Both the position numbers and the translations under genes were made by a program. The notes under the pieces are model-generated. The model had not been told where the DNA came from. It ran no database searches and saw only the letters and a program-made list of their open reading frames with translations. Positions 1-13,769 of a stretch of 64,000 nucleotides of DNA are shown here, piece by piece (within the stretch, counting starts at the first letter, position 1; every line of letters begins with the position of its first letter). Source of the stretch: Macrocystis pyrifera (taxonomy: Eukaryota; Sar; Phaeophyceae; Laminariales; Laminariaceae); NCBI GenBank assembly GCA_031763025.1, contig JASSKH010000045.1:1-64000 (forward strand), in the 5' to 3' direction.

Positions 1-2195
1 CCCATAGCCAACGAAGCGTTCGACGCAGAATTCGAGAAGGAAATCAACGCGTGGGCAGAGGCGTAGGCAGTAACATCAGAAAGGGAAGACAGTGGTTCGG
101 GAGGGTTACGGAGAGAGTTCACATGGGAAGAAATAAACAAGTGTGTAGCAAAACTTAAGAATAGAAAGGCAGCAGGGGCAGACCAAATATATAATGGATT
201 AATGAAGTCCGGGGGAGAAAGGATGCTTCTCATGATGATTATGTTGTATAACTGGATATGAAAAAACGAGTATGCACCTAGGAAGTGGAGAGAAGTAGTA
301 GTGGTAAACTTATTCAAGAAAGGAGATAAGGCTGACCCGGGGAACTATGGAGGGATAGCGCTACTAAGCACAGTAGGCGAAACATTTTGCAAGATTTTGA
401 ACGATAGGATGAGAATGATGATGGAGAAGGAAGACAAAATAAGCGAAGGGCAAACAGGGTTTAGGCCAAACCGTAGCTGCGTAGACCATGTGTACACCTT
501 AGGTAAGATTTTTCAAGGTAGAAAAGACGCGGGACTAACAACGTACTACTTCTTTCTAGATGTGCAGAACACCTACAACACAGTATAGAGAAATGGATTA
601 TGGAAAAAACTGTAGGAAATAGAAATCAGAGGAAATATGTGGAGAATGATGAAAAAGATGACGGAATGTGCGAGGGTTGCTGTGATGCTGGACGGGGAAA
701 TATCGAAGTATGTTGATATTTTTCAGGGGCTTCCACAGGGATGTACGTCGTCACTTAACTTATTCAATATATATATATATATTAACGACCTGAAAGTAGC
801 AGTCGAGGAAGCAAGGCAGGGAGTCACGGTAGGGGAATATACGGTGTTGGGATTGATGTTTGCGGATGACTTCGTGGGTATATCAGAAACACCCGAAGGA
901 TTGCAGAAACGAATAGAGAAGGCATTAGAATACCCTAGGAAGTGGAGGGTGACGGCGAACGTCAAGAAATGCGCAGTAGTTGTTTGTAACGAGGATAAGG
1001 TAAACCCGGTAAATTTCGGTTGGAAGCGGGGAGAAGATGAAATGCCGATCGTAGACCAGTATACATATCTTGACGTAGAGATATCAAAAGACTGCTCTTG
1101 AGACACACATATATCAAAAGTATAGGAAAGGGTAAAGCACACGTAGGCAAGATGGATGCGATCCTAACAGACTCGCACCTTGACACTAGGAAAAAGAGAT
1201 GTATCCGGATGAATGTGATAGTACCAAAGCTTGAATATGCCGGAGGCGTATGGGAAGGGAACCGAAACGCGTAAACCGTTTGGAAACAGTACAAATGTCA
1301 CCAGCTAAAAAACTCATAAGATGCTCAAATACGACTAGAAATACAGTATTAAGAGCAGAACTGCGAATGCACCCACTCAAGACTACTAGAGACATGAGAA
1401 AGTTGACATGGCAATATAAAGTAAGGAACATGCCAAAAAAGAGGTTGCTAGTCATAGTTGATAGAGCTGTATGGGAGAAAGTAACAAAAGGGCGAGCTGG
1501 AATAAGGTGGGATGGCGTATTTGAGAAAGTGTGGAAGGATATAGGGGGAAACAAGGAAGAGATGACGTCCGCCGGGAAGGTTGGGAGGTACAAGGCAGAA
1601 GTAGTAAAAAGGATGGAAAGAAGGGAAAGGCTAGCGCCAAGAAACAAGGTGGAATCGGAGAAACACTTAGAGATACACGGGGATTGAGGGAAGGAACAGG
1701 AATGAAAACGTATCTGCACCGCCTAATGGACTTCGCGAAAACGCTGAAACTACGCTTTCGAGTAGGTGACTTGGACCTGCCAGACAGAAGAAAGAGGTAC
1801 ACCAGTAGCCGGGAGGAGGAAGTAGAGGCACAGATGTGCCCGTATGGCAAAGCAATAGAGAGTAGAACTCACATAGTAGGAGAAAGTGAAATATACAAGG
1901 AGGAACGGGATGTGTTAGAAGAGGAGATGGGGAAAATAGACGAATGTGACATGGAGGAGTTTGATACACTAGATAGCAACGAGAAAACGATCGCTATCCT
2001 AGGAGATAGATGGTGACCACTAGCGGACAAGCAGGAAGGGATAAGACTAGCAAAATGTTTCTATGTATTACATGGAAACTCCTCTATGAGCGTCCATCTG
2101 TTGAAGGTGTCTCTATTAGGAGTAGGAACGGTGCTCCATCTCGAAAGGGATGCGTGGTCAATGGTTAAATGACCAAGGCAAGCAACAAATGAGTA
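1..2195 (+). pseudogene. Decayed LINE-type (non-LTR) retrotransposon, reverse transcriptase and C-terminal part
   Basis: This is the ORF2-like part of a non-LTR retrotransposon that runs in from the left edge, so any endonuclease domain lies outside the window. In frame 1 one can read RT finger/palm motifs: KNRKAAGADQI, NYGGIALLS, GQTGFRPNRSCVDHV, FQGLPQGCTSS, and the catalytic box LMFADDFVGI near 850-880. In-frame stops at 64-66, 259-261, 586-588, 613-615 and 1099-1101 break it. After 1101 the frame shifts. The C-terminal region resumes around 1531-2016 with RFRVGDLDLPDRRKRYTSS and a degraded Cys/His motif (CPYGKAIESRTH). The element probably ends near 2195, at the poly-C tract after the CAAGCAACAAATGAG tail. 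It is certainly non-functional. The clade (L1-, RTE- or CR1-like) was not determined. Confidence 0.85.
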
Positions 2196-3589
2196 CGCCG
2201 CCCCCCCCCCCCCCCCTGCTCCTGCATCCCATCAGTGGGGCATTCTTCTCGCTCGATATATTGTTTCGGAAATATCGGAACAGCTCCACCCACAGGTCCA
2301 CGACATTTCTTCTAGCCCCCCCTGCGCTGCTCCCCCCTTGTCTTCGCGAAGACCGCCCCCTCGCTTCTCTCGTCTCTTTTTGTTCCCCCAAGTATTGTGT
2401 CATTGTGTGCGCCACCCTCCTCCTCTCCGGCCCCAGCTGCACGCCTTTCTCGGGGGAAAGGCTACGCCACCACCCCTGCTGCGGTAACCTGGTGCTCCCT
2501 CTGTCCCTCCCCGGCGAATAACCTGATGCTCTCATCGGCAGCTGGTATGAGAAGATCAGGCCGGTCCACGCCATCCTCTTCACTCCCTCTCCTCCCATCC
2601 GCCGTTGCTCTCCTGCCTCACCCTGATCACCTCCCCCGTTAACGGTCTCCTCAACCGCATCCGGTTACCCGCCTCCGTGTGCGCCCTCTTGGTCCCTTTT
2701 CTCGTCGCCCGGCTCCTAAAGTGCTGCAGCGATAGCAACAGTCCCACCCACTGTTCAGGTGAACTTTCACCACCACCGACGTCTCCGCCACGGTTGCCAC
2801 CATACTGTTCCTCACCTCGCGGTCGTGAACAATACACACCCTCGGCCCATCTACAAGCTCCCATTCCTTCATCTCCCCTCAACCAATCCCCCTTCCCTCG
2901 TAAGATATTCCAGCCATACACCTCCTCCAACTTTGCGCCTAAGTCCTCCGGGCCGACTTCGCAACTCGCCGGGGTGTGTAGAGGCATGCAAATCTCCTCT
3001 CAAATCTCTTCCACTCCAGTCTCCTGGGCCTGGCACTCCTCTCCTTCGCCCCCCACTTCATTCGTTCCCCCCTGCATCGCCGACGTACTTCCCCCCCTCA
3101 CCACCCCGACTCTCCTCCTTTCGCTGGCCGATCCTGACAGATCACTCTCACTGCGTAGGCTGTCGTCACCATCCCCACCAGCTCCGGAAATTTGTCGACA
3201 CAAGTTCCAATACCCCCCCTTTCTACGATGTTCCCGATCTGTCAATTTTGTTGCCAATACCCCCCCCCCCCCCCTTTCCAGGCACAGCCCCCTCCAACTA
3301 CCTCGGACGGAACGTCCGAAACCCGACCAGCCTGCGGGTCTGCTTCACGATCGTGAATACGGCACCCACTTCTCTCCTTCCATCACCAGGCCCTGCGTCG
3401 GGCCCGTCTCTACACTCCACGTATTTAGTAGATTCCTTCGTCAGCCCCAGCGTCGATCTTCTTCCTACCCCTTCCGCCTCCGCCCCACCCCTCTCGCCCT
3501 TTTCTCTTGCCCATTCAGATGCAACTTTCTCAGCTGCAGACACCGCGGCATGGACCCGACGTTCAGCCCCCCCCCACTCTTCCGTATGC
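2196..3589. repeat. Pyrimidine-rich low-complexity DNA
   Basis: The plus strand is strongly C/T-rich, with long C runs (about 2203-2217 and 3263-3277) and CTCC/CCTC motifs. Long open frames occur on both strands, but their products are only proline/serine-rich or glycine/arginine-rich, with no domain. They are best explained by the lack of stop codons in biased DNA. No gene is supported. Confidence 0.6.
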
Positions 3590-4640
3590 AGTCCAACCGC
3601 GCACTTTCCCCTCGTTCCGTGCGTAGCTCCGTCGCGCCTTTGCACCGCCGTTCTATGCTTGACCCCGCCGCGTACCACCCCCAACCCTGCATGTACGACT
3701 ACGCCACTCACCTCCCCCCTCGTTCCGTGCGTGACTCTCCCGTGCTTTTCCGCCTACGTTACGTGCACGACCCCGCCGTGCACTTCCCTCCTCATTCCGT
3801 GCGCCGCTGAATCATTCTCTTCCCTTTCCGTCTATCCCTCCCATGAGACTATTCCTTTCCACCAAAGTATCCTCTCCTACCCTTCCGATTCAACCAGTTG
3901 CTCATCCCGTGTGCTGCCACGCTGCCGCGTTTGGCCTCCCTTATAGGGCGCGGCCCTGACGCAGATTCTCTCTTCATTCCTGTACGCAAACCCGCTGCGC
4001 ACCTCTCCCCCCGGCCCGTGCGCGGCCCCGCCGCGCCCTTGCCCCCTGTTTTGCACGGCCCGGCCGCCCACTTCCTCGCACGACTCGGCTTCTGCCCCGC
4101 ACCTTCTCTCTCGTTCCATGCGCGGCCCCGCCATGCACATACCCGCCCATTCCGGCCCCGACGCGTACCCCTCCCCCTCGTGTTGTGCGCGGTCCCACCA
4201 CGCACTCCCCCGTTTGTGCCATATGCGGCCCCTCCACACATACCCCCGCCCGTTTCGACCCCGTATCGCACCTCTCTCCTCGCTCCGTGCGCGGCCTTGC
4301 CGCGCCTCTCCCTGTTTGTCTCATGCGCGGTCCCGCCGCGAACCTTCCCTCTCATTCCGAGCGCGGCCCCGCCGCGCACACCTCCGCCTGTTCCGCCCCC
4401 CGCCCTGTGCCTCCCCCTCGTTCAGTGCACACCTCCCTCCCGCGCACCGCACCTCTCGGTCGGTGCGCCGCCTTGCAGCGAACTTCTCTGTCCATTCCGA
4501 CCCTGCTCCGTACCTCCCACCTCATTCCGTGTGCGGCCCTGCCGCGCATTTCCTCGCCCGTTCCGGCCCCGCTTCGTACTCCCTCGCCTCGTTCCGTGCG
4601 AGGCATTGCTGCTGTTACTCCTGCTGTACCGATGCTGCTG
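3590..4640. repeat. Degenerate GC-rich minisatellite, unit about 31-36 bp
   Basis: A block such as CGTTCCGTGCGCGGCCCC followed by GCCGCGCACCTCCC recurs many times with substitutions and small indels. This keeps several frames open on both strands and produces translations repeating 'RGPAAH..P..SV'. No start context, splice pattern or domain supports a protein. The unit design resembles, in reverse complement, the 32-bp minisatellite at 26.4-26.9 kb. Confidence 0.65.
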
Positions 4641-4700
4641 CGCATGCCTACCGCGTATATATGTGTAGCTGTGCTGCTGCTATTCCCTCTTAACCAGGTA

Positions 4701-7700
4701 TCTCCCTATACAGGAACCACCCCCCCCCCCCCCAACCTCGATTTTCTGCATTTTTCTTTCACAATCCGCCAAACTCCATACTGTCACGGCATTCTTCTGT
4801 TATACAGTTTCGTGGCTTCGTATGATTCGTACCCTAACCCAACCCTGCTGCTGTAGAGCTGTGCGCTGTACGCTGGACGGGAGTGGTAGTGCCGTTCCGC
4901 CTTGTTGAGAGAGACGGCAACAAACAGCAGAACAACAGGGGACAAAACCATGGATGATACGGACGGCACAGATGCAACACCACCACCACCACCACCAGCG
5001 GTAACAGCAGGGAGCGGGCGAGGCGACGTTCCCCTTGACGGTGCAACCGGCGGACTCGGTGGATATACTGATGATGAAGCTGGCGAAGCTGGGACACCCG
5101 CTGCTGCTGTTTCGGAGCCAATGCGCGAGCCACGTGCCCACTACGAACATGGCGAACAGACTGCGGGTGGGAGATCTGCTAGAAGCAAACAGTGCAAGCA
5201 AAACTTCACGTACCCGAAGTAAGGAACAAGGCCGCTCTGTCTAAGAAAATAGGACCTTGAGTATACGAACCACACCTCAAAACGAGCAACAAGATATGGG
5301 ACAGTCATATGGGAAAAAAAGTGCGATCGACGCCTGCCCGACGTACGAAAAGAGGCCGCTCCAGAAGTTGGCCCTTGATAAGACGCGCCAAAATACCAAC
5401 CTTTCAGCGGTGTTGCCATCAAGAAGACTGCTGTCCTATGCATGTGCTGACGGTCGTTTCAGTGCTGTGTCCTCTACTGCCAAAAAACGTGGTTATATTA
5501 TCACCCCCTGAGCCCGCACCAGGTCGCGTCCGTGCGGTCAACATCTACGAGGAGTGCTCTCTGGTTTTCACTCTTATACGGAGTGTACGTGAGATAGATG
5601 CTGTTGTTGCGATATATGCTAAAAATAAAAGATAGGAAACGCTGATAACGGTTGAACGTTGCCCTAGAAAATATGAAGCCATAAGAATAAATAATTACTT
5701 GATGAGACTTGGACGAGAGCACAAAATATAAGATTGTGAGCCTCAACGCGAAAATGACGTTTGTGAACACCGCCCCCCCCCCCCTGCTGTTTCAGTGAGA
5801 ATGATAAACAATAACCAATGACTACCTCTACGAACAACGTCTTGTCGGTCCTGGCGGTTGACCGGTTGGACCGGCGAACTGCCAGTTATATCCGGCAATC
5901 GGTTTACCGAATCAACCGACTGGTTTAACTGGGGAGATAAGAGTTCGGTCATATCGCCACGTAACTAATAACCGTCTACTCGCAGACCCCTGCTGAGTTT
6001 CCAAGAACCGAAGTTGAAGTTTTTTTCAGACGGTGGTGACTATGTAACTTACATCAATCCTTAACTACGGTACCAGATACTATGGAAATGTATATACTAT
6101 TCAGAATACTCGTAACTATCAACCATCGTTTTCTTCAGGTTATTGGTCATGTGCTGTATCGCTTTTGTGTTGATTCTATCCCCTTCAGTTGCCGGACGAA
6201 GCGTGTAAATGCAACCCCCCAACCGGCTGGGAGGGCTGATGGATAAGGGCACGGATCAAGGGGGCAAGGCCACCAGGCCAGTGGTCGACTGTTTCCAACG
6301 CCGTCCATAAGCCAGGTGGCGCGACAGCACCTCAACTTAATTTTCATTACGTTCGCATTCATCTTGTGGCTGCTTTAATAGCCGTGCTGCCACTCCGTCA
6401 ATTCCAGCATGATTGTTCCGGTGTAGTCGATGTACTTTATAAGAGTATTACTACAGTGGTATCTGACACAACGGAAAGCATTTGTCTCCCTTCAAGGTTC
6501 GATAGTTCTCGTTAAGTTTCGTTCGGTTGCATGCAGTTAATGAGCGTACCTCAGATGTCCTCAGATACCAGATAGACGTCTCAACCGATTCGGTGTGGAA
6601 GAATTGTTACCGTTGGCTTATACAAAGGGTTCAACTCGTGAGGCAGGTGCAAAATAACGTCAACAATATGTACCAATTAAACAACGTATCAATAGTACAT
6701 TGGGCGAAGCGAGGGGGGCACTACAGTAGTAAATCGTTACAGAGCGGACGTACACCGAGTGGCGGCGTGAGCTGCCAGCATGTCAAAATTGACTTCGCAA
6801 TATAGGGTGGGAGAACTAAACACAAGTCCGCTTTGAACACTTCTGCACTTCTGAGTCTAAAGGTCTTCGGCCGGTCGTCCATACTTGCCGGCTTGTCGTC
6901 CTCCGCGGTGGTAAACCGTAAGCTCGCATTTTGACGGGTCAACGAAACATGTCTGAACCCCTAACGTCTCCTTACATCTCCAGGCGGATACCCTTGATGG
7001 CATCTGAGTCTTTCTCGCCGTTTGCCAGAACACAAGGCGCGGGAGCCGGGTGCAGTCACGTTCCTGAACTGCAAATACTCTCGTGCCTCCAATGGTTCTT
7101 GTTGCCGTGCGTTTTGTTCAAGTTTTTACCTGATACAAAATGCATCTCTGAACGGTTTGGTTTCCCAATGCTTTCAGTAAACCTTCTCACTCACAAGAGG
7201 TGTTTCCCAAGGCCACGACGGCGTCCAAGACGCCCTGTCTGGCTTTGCGGGAGTACACCGATTGGGTGGGCTGCGGTAAGCCATCCATTCAAACATGTTT
7301 GTTTCACGGCTACTGGTGTCGCGGGGGTGTTGAAACGGTCGGAGTAGAAAGACGGCCCATTACAAACCTCGGGAATGTACCTTGAACACGTGTGATTTCG
7401 CTTTTGCTACACATGACATGCCGCCCGTACCGAATATATCATCAAACTTGTGGGCACGTTAAGGTTTTAGGTCCATGGTTGCAACTGATGATATATTGTT
7501 GACTAAACCTGTGCCCGAGCAGTACTTCTTAAAGCTGCTACGAGTATGTGCTGTGGTTCTACAGCGCGTCGGATCGTTTGGCCAATTGGCCATTTTTCAG
7601 TCAAAACGCTGCCGTCAGTACCGGGTCACACTATCCAATATGTGATTCTACAAGTTAAGCCGAGAAACACACACATACACGATATACTCTCGTCATTTAT

Positions 7701-9112
7701 ATCACCACATACATCGTCCAGAGGCTGTTTAAAACGTAGAGCTTTGGTCGAGATCCTGAAAAACAGCACAGCAACACTGCAAGTCAGGAGTTGCCTCCTT
7801 CGTCCGCCCTGCATTGAAAAGAGACGTTAGCGTCCACCCAGGGTTCTCCATTGTTGAGCCTGTCTGCCGCCTAACCTACCCAACGACTGCAAAAAAGTGC
7901 CCAACGCCGCCATGGAATATGAAGCACCCTTTCCGGCTTTGCTCTGGAATTGTACGGAGACTGTCGTTGAGATTGTGCTGCCCATTCTCTATTTTTTTCT
8001 CACCTGGTCACTTTTTGCGAGTAGTTTGAGTTGCAACGACACCCTTCCGTACCGCTATTATGAATATTGCCAACCAAAAGAAGACATACGCTACAGAAAC
8101 ATATTCTTCGAATATCGCGAAGAGTGATGAAGGAGGTAGGGGGCTTGCTTTTTTACGAAGTGTTGGAATGAACAGTACTTTCGTTGAGTGGCATAGGTTG
8201 TGCAAGCGGTACGCACGTTTTGACATCGATAATTGTTATGTTGTCATATGGCGCGGTGTGTTTCGTGTCTTCTAAACCAAACAAAATCTCCACCATTTTG
8301 GGGCAATGCACGACAGGAACGTGCATCGGTACTCTCGCTCGACGGGTAGCGGGAAAATAACAGGCACAGCTTTATTGTTTCATGCGCAGTGCGCCTGCCT
8401 ACAACAGCATGGAGCGGTGGTTTCCAGGAGATGGTGTGAACCCCACTGGCCTTGCTAGTGCGCGATATTCGCATATTTCAGTCACATGTGGGTTCACGAC
8501 TACATAGCCCTGCATCCCGCATCAGGCCACGAACGTGACTCATTCCGATTTAATATTTCGCTATCCCGGAATAATATGCGCCTTCTTGCCTGCTTGTCCT
8601 TATCGCGATCAGATATGTAATACCTGGTACGTATTTAAGTCGTTGCTGTCCCCTCCTACAGTAAAATCCATGCCCTTTGCTGGTTCTCGCGGGAAAACAG
8701 CTCGATGCAGTAGAAATTACTACATTGATTAATACTGGTAACTTGCGCATTATTATCCAGTTCGCCGTATGCATTGCCATAAAAAAAACATAAACATCTG
8801 CTCTTTAAACGTCAGTTGGACACGGATGGGGAAGGGAGGTACACCACCAGCGCAGTCCTCATGAACTATTTGAGATGTCAGGAACTTTTCCCGCGGGGAA
8901 TTAGACACCATCGGAGTGATACGTTTGGTACGGGAATCGACCGACACGGCAAGTCTTTCTGCTGGAACTACCGTATCACGCCTGATATACCAGCCTTCAG
9001 TAACACACCCCCACACACCGCAGGAAGCAACCATCGCTGGTAAACGAAGCACCATGCAACGGTAGCAAAAGAAGAACCATACAGCAAAACAAAATTCACT
9101 GGAATCTGCTAA
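4701..9112. other. No gene recognised
   Basis: I see a short CAC microsatellite (about 4977-4998), C homopolymers near 4724 and 5771, and only short stop-rich reading frames on both strands. None has a recognisable domain or exon-like flanks. A TACCTGGTA palindrome lies at 8621-8629. Confidence 0.5.
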
Positions 9113-9215
9113 TACGGGGGTCCATAGTTAACGGGACCAAATTTTGTTAGTAAAAATAGTCAAATATATAGGTTTTTATGTACACCATAGGTCCTGTTAA
9201 CTATGGACCCCCGTA
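9113..9215. mobile_element. 103-bp palindromic MITE, copy 1
   Basis: The two ends are inverted copies of TACGGGGGTCCATAGTTAAC, with a TA at each outer edge. This fits a Tc1/mariner-type element with a TA target site, too short to code. The A/T-rich core (AAATATATAGGTTTTTATGT) is shared with a second copy of the same length at 29973-30075. Confidence 0.85.
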
Positions 9216-12200
9216 ATAGATGCCGTCTCTTCTGGCGTTATATGTACAGTACAGTAATCTAAACAATATCAATCAATGGTACCTTGGAAGTCCATACAAA
9301 AGCAACGCAAAGGCACCCCATGGCACCGCACACGGGGATCATCGTTGGAGAGCGGCAGAGCCCTTCGGGACGGGCGGCCCATCATCGTGGACATACCGCG
9401 TCTGTGGCGCCGAGACCGCATCCCGCCCTAACACTGCCTGCGGACGCGCATCTAGCCATAAGAACGGCCACGGTCGCATATCGTCGCGCCTTCGTCAAAG
9501 CAGTACGTACGGTATATCTTCCTGTTTCGACCGGGAGGAAGTTTCATCATCGCCGAGACACGGTTTACTCGAGCGTGTATGGACACACTTACGAAGCTCT
9601 TGCTAAACGAGTATATATATCGCCTGTATTCGTGTTGCCGGTATGTGCATTTAATACGTAGATTTGTACCTGCACACGCATTGCTGTCACGCCGTTGGTA
9701 TCACCTGGTCTAGTTCCTTGAACGACTGGAAGTATCTCAACGTTTATGCTTTTCTAGCTTGCTGCATGACGCTCCCTCTGGCTCCTATTGGTAGTTGAGT
9801 ACGTCAATTATTTCAAACTCCTATCGTACTGCCACCCTTCCCCCCCTTACGATGAACCACCCCCCGGAGATACAGATATTTAAACTCCCAAAACATTTGC
9901 CTGTTTTATTGTCGGAGTTCGTTAGATACCACCCCATCTCAGGATACCATCCTGGGGGATGAAATGAGCACAATCCAAAACATGTTTCACCCGGTGTTGC
10001 TTCTTGGGCTAAATACGGTAGACACCCACAGGAATTAGCGGGGTTATTCCTACGGGAGCCGACCGTCACGGGAGATTTTCCCGCAGGAGTTAGCCACCGC
10101 GGGTATTCACGGAAAATATCTTACCTACCACGAGAGTTCACGGCGTGTGAATCAGCCGCGGCGATATCTAATGGCGTGCTTTGGGTGTATCAGGTATCAT
10201 TGAAATATTTGTATACCTTTCCATGCACGTGCACAGTATTCCTTAGTATGTCACTATTTTAATATGTTTTCCATCCAACAATAGTACTTATGGTTCATAT
10301 CTATGCAGCATGGCCTTCAACGTCGATCACGTACATATCAATACCTCCAGTAGACCGGAAATCAGAGGGAATCGTCAAAACGAAACTTAAGCTTATATAC
10401 ATATATATAACTCCATTCTGTGCCTACTTCCAATTCACATGAAGTCGTACACTACCTATGGCTTCGTCGTAACCTGTGGATGCAATTTCATCGCACGTTT
10501 TTTGAACTGAACAGACGCAAGAAAGTGAGGCACTAACAACAATTCTCCGGGAGAAAGCATGGAGTACATCCCCTACAACACACAGCGCGCACCTCTTGCA
10601 GTACTTCATATATGACAAGGTGCGAACAGAATGTACCTGCGACCTGTACGTATGGCAAAAAAACACAATACAAAAATGCAAAGTGCAAATCACACATACA
10701 ATCATACAAAAACTCGTTATATAATACAAGGACGTTGTACAGTGATAAAAAATACGTGTATGAATGCACAATACAAACATACAACACTAGAGAATTCATA
10801 TACCAAAATATCAAAACAGAAAACAATAGAATACAAGAGCACAAATACACAAAACAGGAACAAGAGCATACAAACATTCAATAATACAAGCATTCCAATA
10901 CCAAAATACTAAACAAAAAAATACGAAAGTACAAAGCACACAAATCAAAATGACACAATACAAAGTTCACCGAACACCCAGGATATGCTCGACTGTACAC
11001 CAACGATATGAAGGCGTCCGCTGTACGTACCTTCACGTTGGGTATGAGATCTTCATCCTATGATACGTGTGTGAACTAAACTATATGTACGAGGTGATCT
11101 CGTACACGCGGGACACGCGCGGCGGGGATGCACGGTCATTGTACTTTGCGCGGCATTCGGGAAGTAGATTTTCCCGGTGGACAGGAATTGAAAGCAAGGG
11201 GGACAAAAGCAAGGGGACAACCAACATTTCCACGTGAACCGTTCCGAGGGAAATACAAAGATCAGGGTTTCCACGGGACATGTTCCGGTGGGACCCTGGG
11301 AACATTTTGGCACGGTATCGGGAACATTTCCCGTCCCTCGTGATATTCTGTGTGAATAGCCCGCAAATAACTCCCAAGCATTGCACTGAAAAATTCAAAC
11401 GCCACTCCATCTTCGAGGTTCCAGGTGGCCGTCAAACTCCACACCAACGCCCCCTCCCCCCCTCTCGAAGCAAGCGTGCGCTAGAAACTTGAATTTGCAT
11501 GTTCAAGAGTTGAAAGAACATAGTTTTCGATTATTTCTTCATGGCGCGGGAAGCTTGGGATTGGCTTCAATTGACTCATGTTTCGCATGCAGCTCCTTAG
11601 ATATCATATTACTTAGACTCAAGAGCGGCACCCCCCTCCCTGCATACCCCAATGAATGGAAGTCTCTAAAGGACATCGATTGTGTACGGCGTACAGCGGA
11701 CAGGTATTGTGTTGTTGTGTTTCTCACATTAACGCACGTCCAAAATATTGAGTCCGTGGTCACAGGACAGGTTCCAAACACTGGAGCGCAAGAACATCTC
11801 AGGGAAAATATATAGTCAAATCAAATAGTACAAGAACAGCCATGTACACATCATAGCTGAAACACGTCGCACATCTCGAATGTGTGTGTGTGTGTGTTCT
11901 TCACATTAAACCGTTCTTCTACTCGTCGACATCTAGCAAGCCCAGTGTCCGCGCTGATTCTTCACCCTAGAAAGATACGAGCTCTGTGGTCACACACTAC
12001 GACACAGAGATAACACACCGTAATGCATTAATAGCCTACGCAATATCATGCCTTCGCACTAGGTGCGGCCGACACAACAAACATACATACGCCAGCAACC
12101 AAAATACACCATAAAGAACGAGAAGCAAAGAAGAAACCAAACCGAAAAAGAACAAGAAAAAGAAACCGAAAAGGAGAAGAATCCCAAATAAATAAATAAA

Positions 12201-12641
12201 ATGGGAAGCCAAAGCTCAGACACATACATACTTACCCCGAGCATGAGCCAAAAGGGACGTGCAAGGGGAAAGATACGAGAAGGAAAAAGGGGACTATGCA
12301 TCCCGGTGATCACTTAACTAAGTAAAAAGAGCAATAAATGAGTGGGCCAAAATACGCTCGTCACCCACCCACTATGTAGTACTTCTTTCATAAGGATACG
12401 AAGGGAAAAATATAGGAAAAAGTTAAGTCATGGAAAAAAATCAAAATACATGCCGAACGGCCGCAGTAGTTGGCGGTACGAGTAGCAAAGAAAAGTCCAG
12501 CCTATTAGTCGGCCTGGTACCTTGCTACCCTATCTGCGGTCTCTCTGCTACACTCTTCTACCACGGTTTCCCTTCTACTCCTCCTGTTTCCCCCCCCTGC
12601 TTCCATACACTTGCACGGTGTTCCTTCTACCCCTCCTGCTG
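9216..12641. other. No gene recognised; biased-composition stretches
   Basis: No credible exon was found. Visible structure: motifs built on TTCCCGYGGGAA near 10050-10100 and 11160-11345; an A/C-rich, G/T-poor plus strand from about 10650 to 10965 (ACAATACAAA-like words); a TG microsatellite at about 11879-11897; and an A/G-rich stretch at about 12110-12190. Confidence 0.5.
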
Positions 12642-13586
12642 TTACCCCCTCCCCCCATTCCCTCTAACACTACCTGCAGCGGATGCACGGCGCTGTCTAC
12701 TCAGCTTTGCCTCAGCCTCGTGCCACCTGCCCATGAACTGTTCAGCTGCTTCGAGGATTCCCCGGTACCACTTTCCCGTCTGTTTTGCTGCAGTGGGCCA
12801 CAGTGCGGTCCCAACTCCAAAGACTAAGGGGGAGTCTTCCGTTGATCCCTCGGTGGCTTTGAACACTCTAAGGTCCTCAGCAATGGGCCTAGGCCAAGTC
12901 TTGGGCTGCCCGCCTGGTTTCGGGCTCCCCCCACCAGCGATCGTCCCGAACATCAACCGACTGGGCAATCGCCCCTCGTGCTGCCGCACCAGAGCCCCCG
13001 CAAAGAAGAGTCGCCGTTCACGGATGGTCGTTTCGATACTTTCGCATCGTGTTATACTGAGCGCCTTCGCATACGAGAGGGTGGTGTGGTCGGTGCGTAG
13101 TCGGCGCTGGAAACCAATGACTCGCAGAAGGACTTCGTGGTGGGCTGATCGAAGCTTGGCGAAGTGGTCCGCATTGAGGGTCCACGTCACGCAACCGTAC
13201 AGCAAGGTCTCAATCACCTCGGCCTTCAGCATCCGGACTTTCAGACTAAGCGGTGCGTTCGTCCTATCGCACAGTTCCGGACCATACCGTTTGAGGCATG
13301 CCCGCATCAGACGGATTCGTCGCTCGATTTCGAAGGAGAGGTCGGCGTTCTCGTGGATAATGCCTCCTAGGTATAAAAACTGGGTCGTATGTTTATACGT
13401 TTGGCCTGCAGCTTCGATCGCGAGCGGTGAGGTGGTAAACGTCTGATCCGGTGTTCGTAGGAGCATCGTCTCTGTCTTCTTCTCGGATACCGTGAGACCT
13501 ACTGCTTCGAAGACAGTCACGATGACTGTCACCATTCCTGCAAGGCCTTCCGCCGACTTCGAGACTATTCCTGCGTCGTCTGAACA
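12642..13586 (-). pseudogene. 3' part of a second LINE-type retrotransposon
   Basis: On the minus strand a frame opens just upstream of an RT active-site remnant, SDDAGIVSKSAEGLAG, the usual YADD or FADD box with its first position changed. It continues for about 300 residues through thumb and C-terminal motifs: VGLTVSEKKTETM, FLYLGGIIHENADLSFEIERRI, VIETLLYGCVTWTL and VIGFQRRLRTDHTTLSY. The 5' part (fingers, palm, endonuclease) is absent, as expected for 5' truncation during target-primed integration. The frame itself is little damaged, so the copy may be younger than the LINE at the left edge. The two differ in sequence and belong to different families. Confidence 0.85.
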
Positions 13587-13769
13587 GGAAAAAGTAAACT
13601 ATTTAGTTGCGCGAGTTGGAACCTAATGGCATTGCATACTAAAACATAAACAATACGAAACGAAAGACACGATGAAACGAACCGGAGTCAGGTGGTTTGA
13701 ATTGTAACGAAACACATCAAACCAAAGCAAATGAGGCCACGTCAAATCCCAAGGAGACAAAACATCACC

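Noticed and set aside
1452-1850. Minus-strand frame over the left-edge LINE
   Set aside because: Antisense of the LINE C-terminal region; low-complexity Ser/Pro translation without a domain.
2605-4860. Long open frames of up to about 400 residues on both strands
   Set aside because: Products are repetitive proline/serine- or glycine/arginine-rich, frames overlap on both strands, and no domain or exon boundary is seen; explained by stop-poor biased DNA.
12430-13446. 338-residue plus-strand frame
   Set aside because: It is antisense to the LINE reverse transcriptase, whose motifs are clear on the minus strand.
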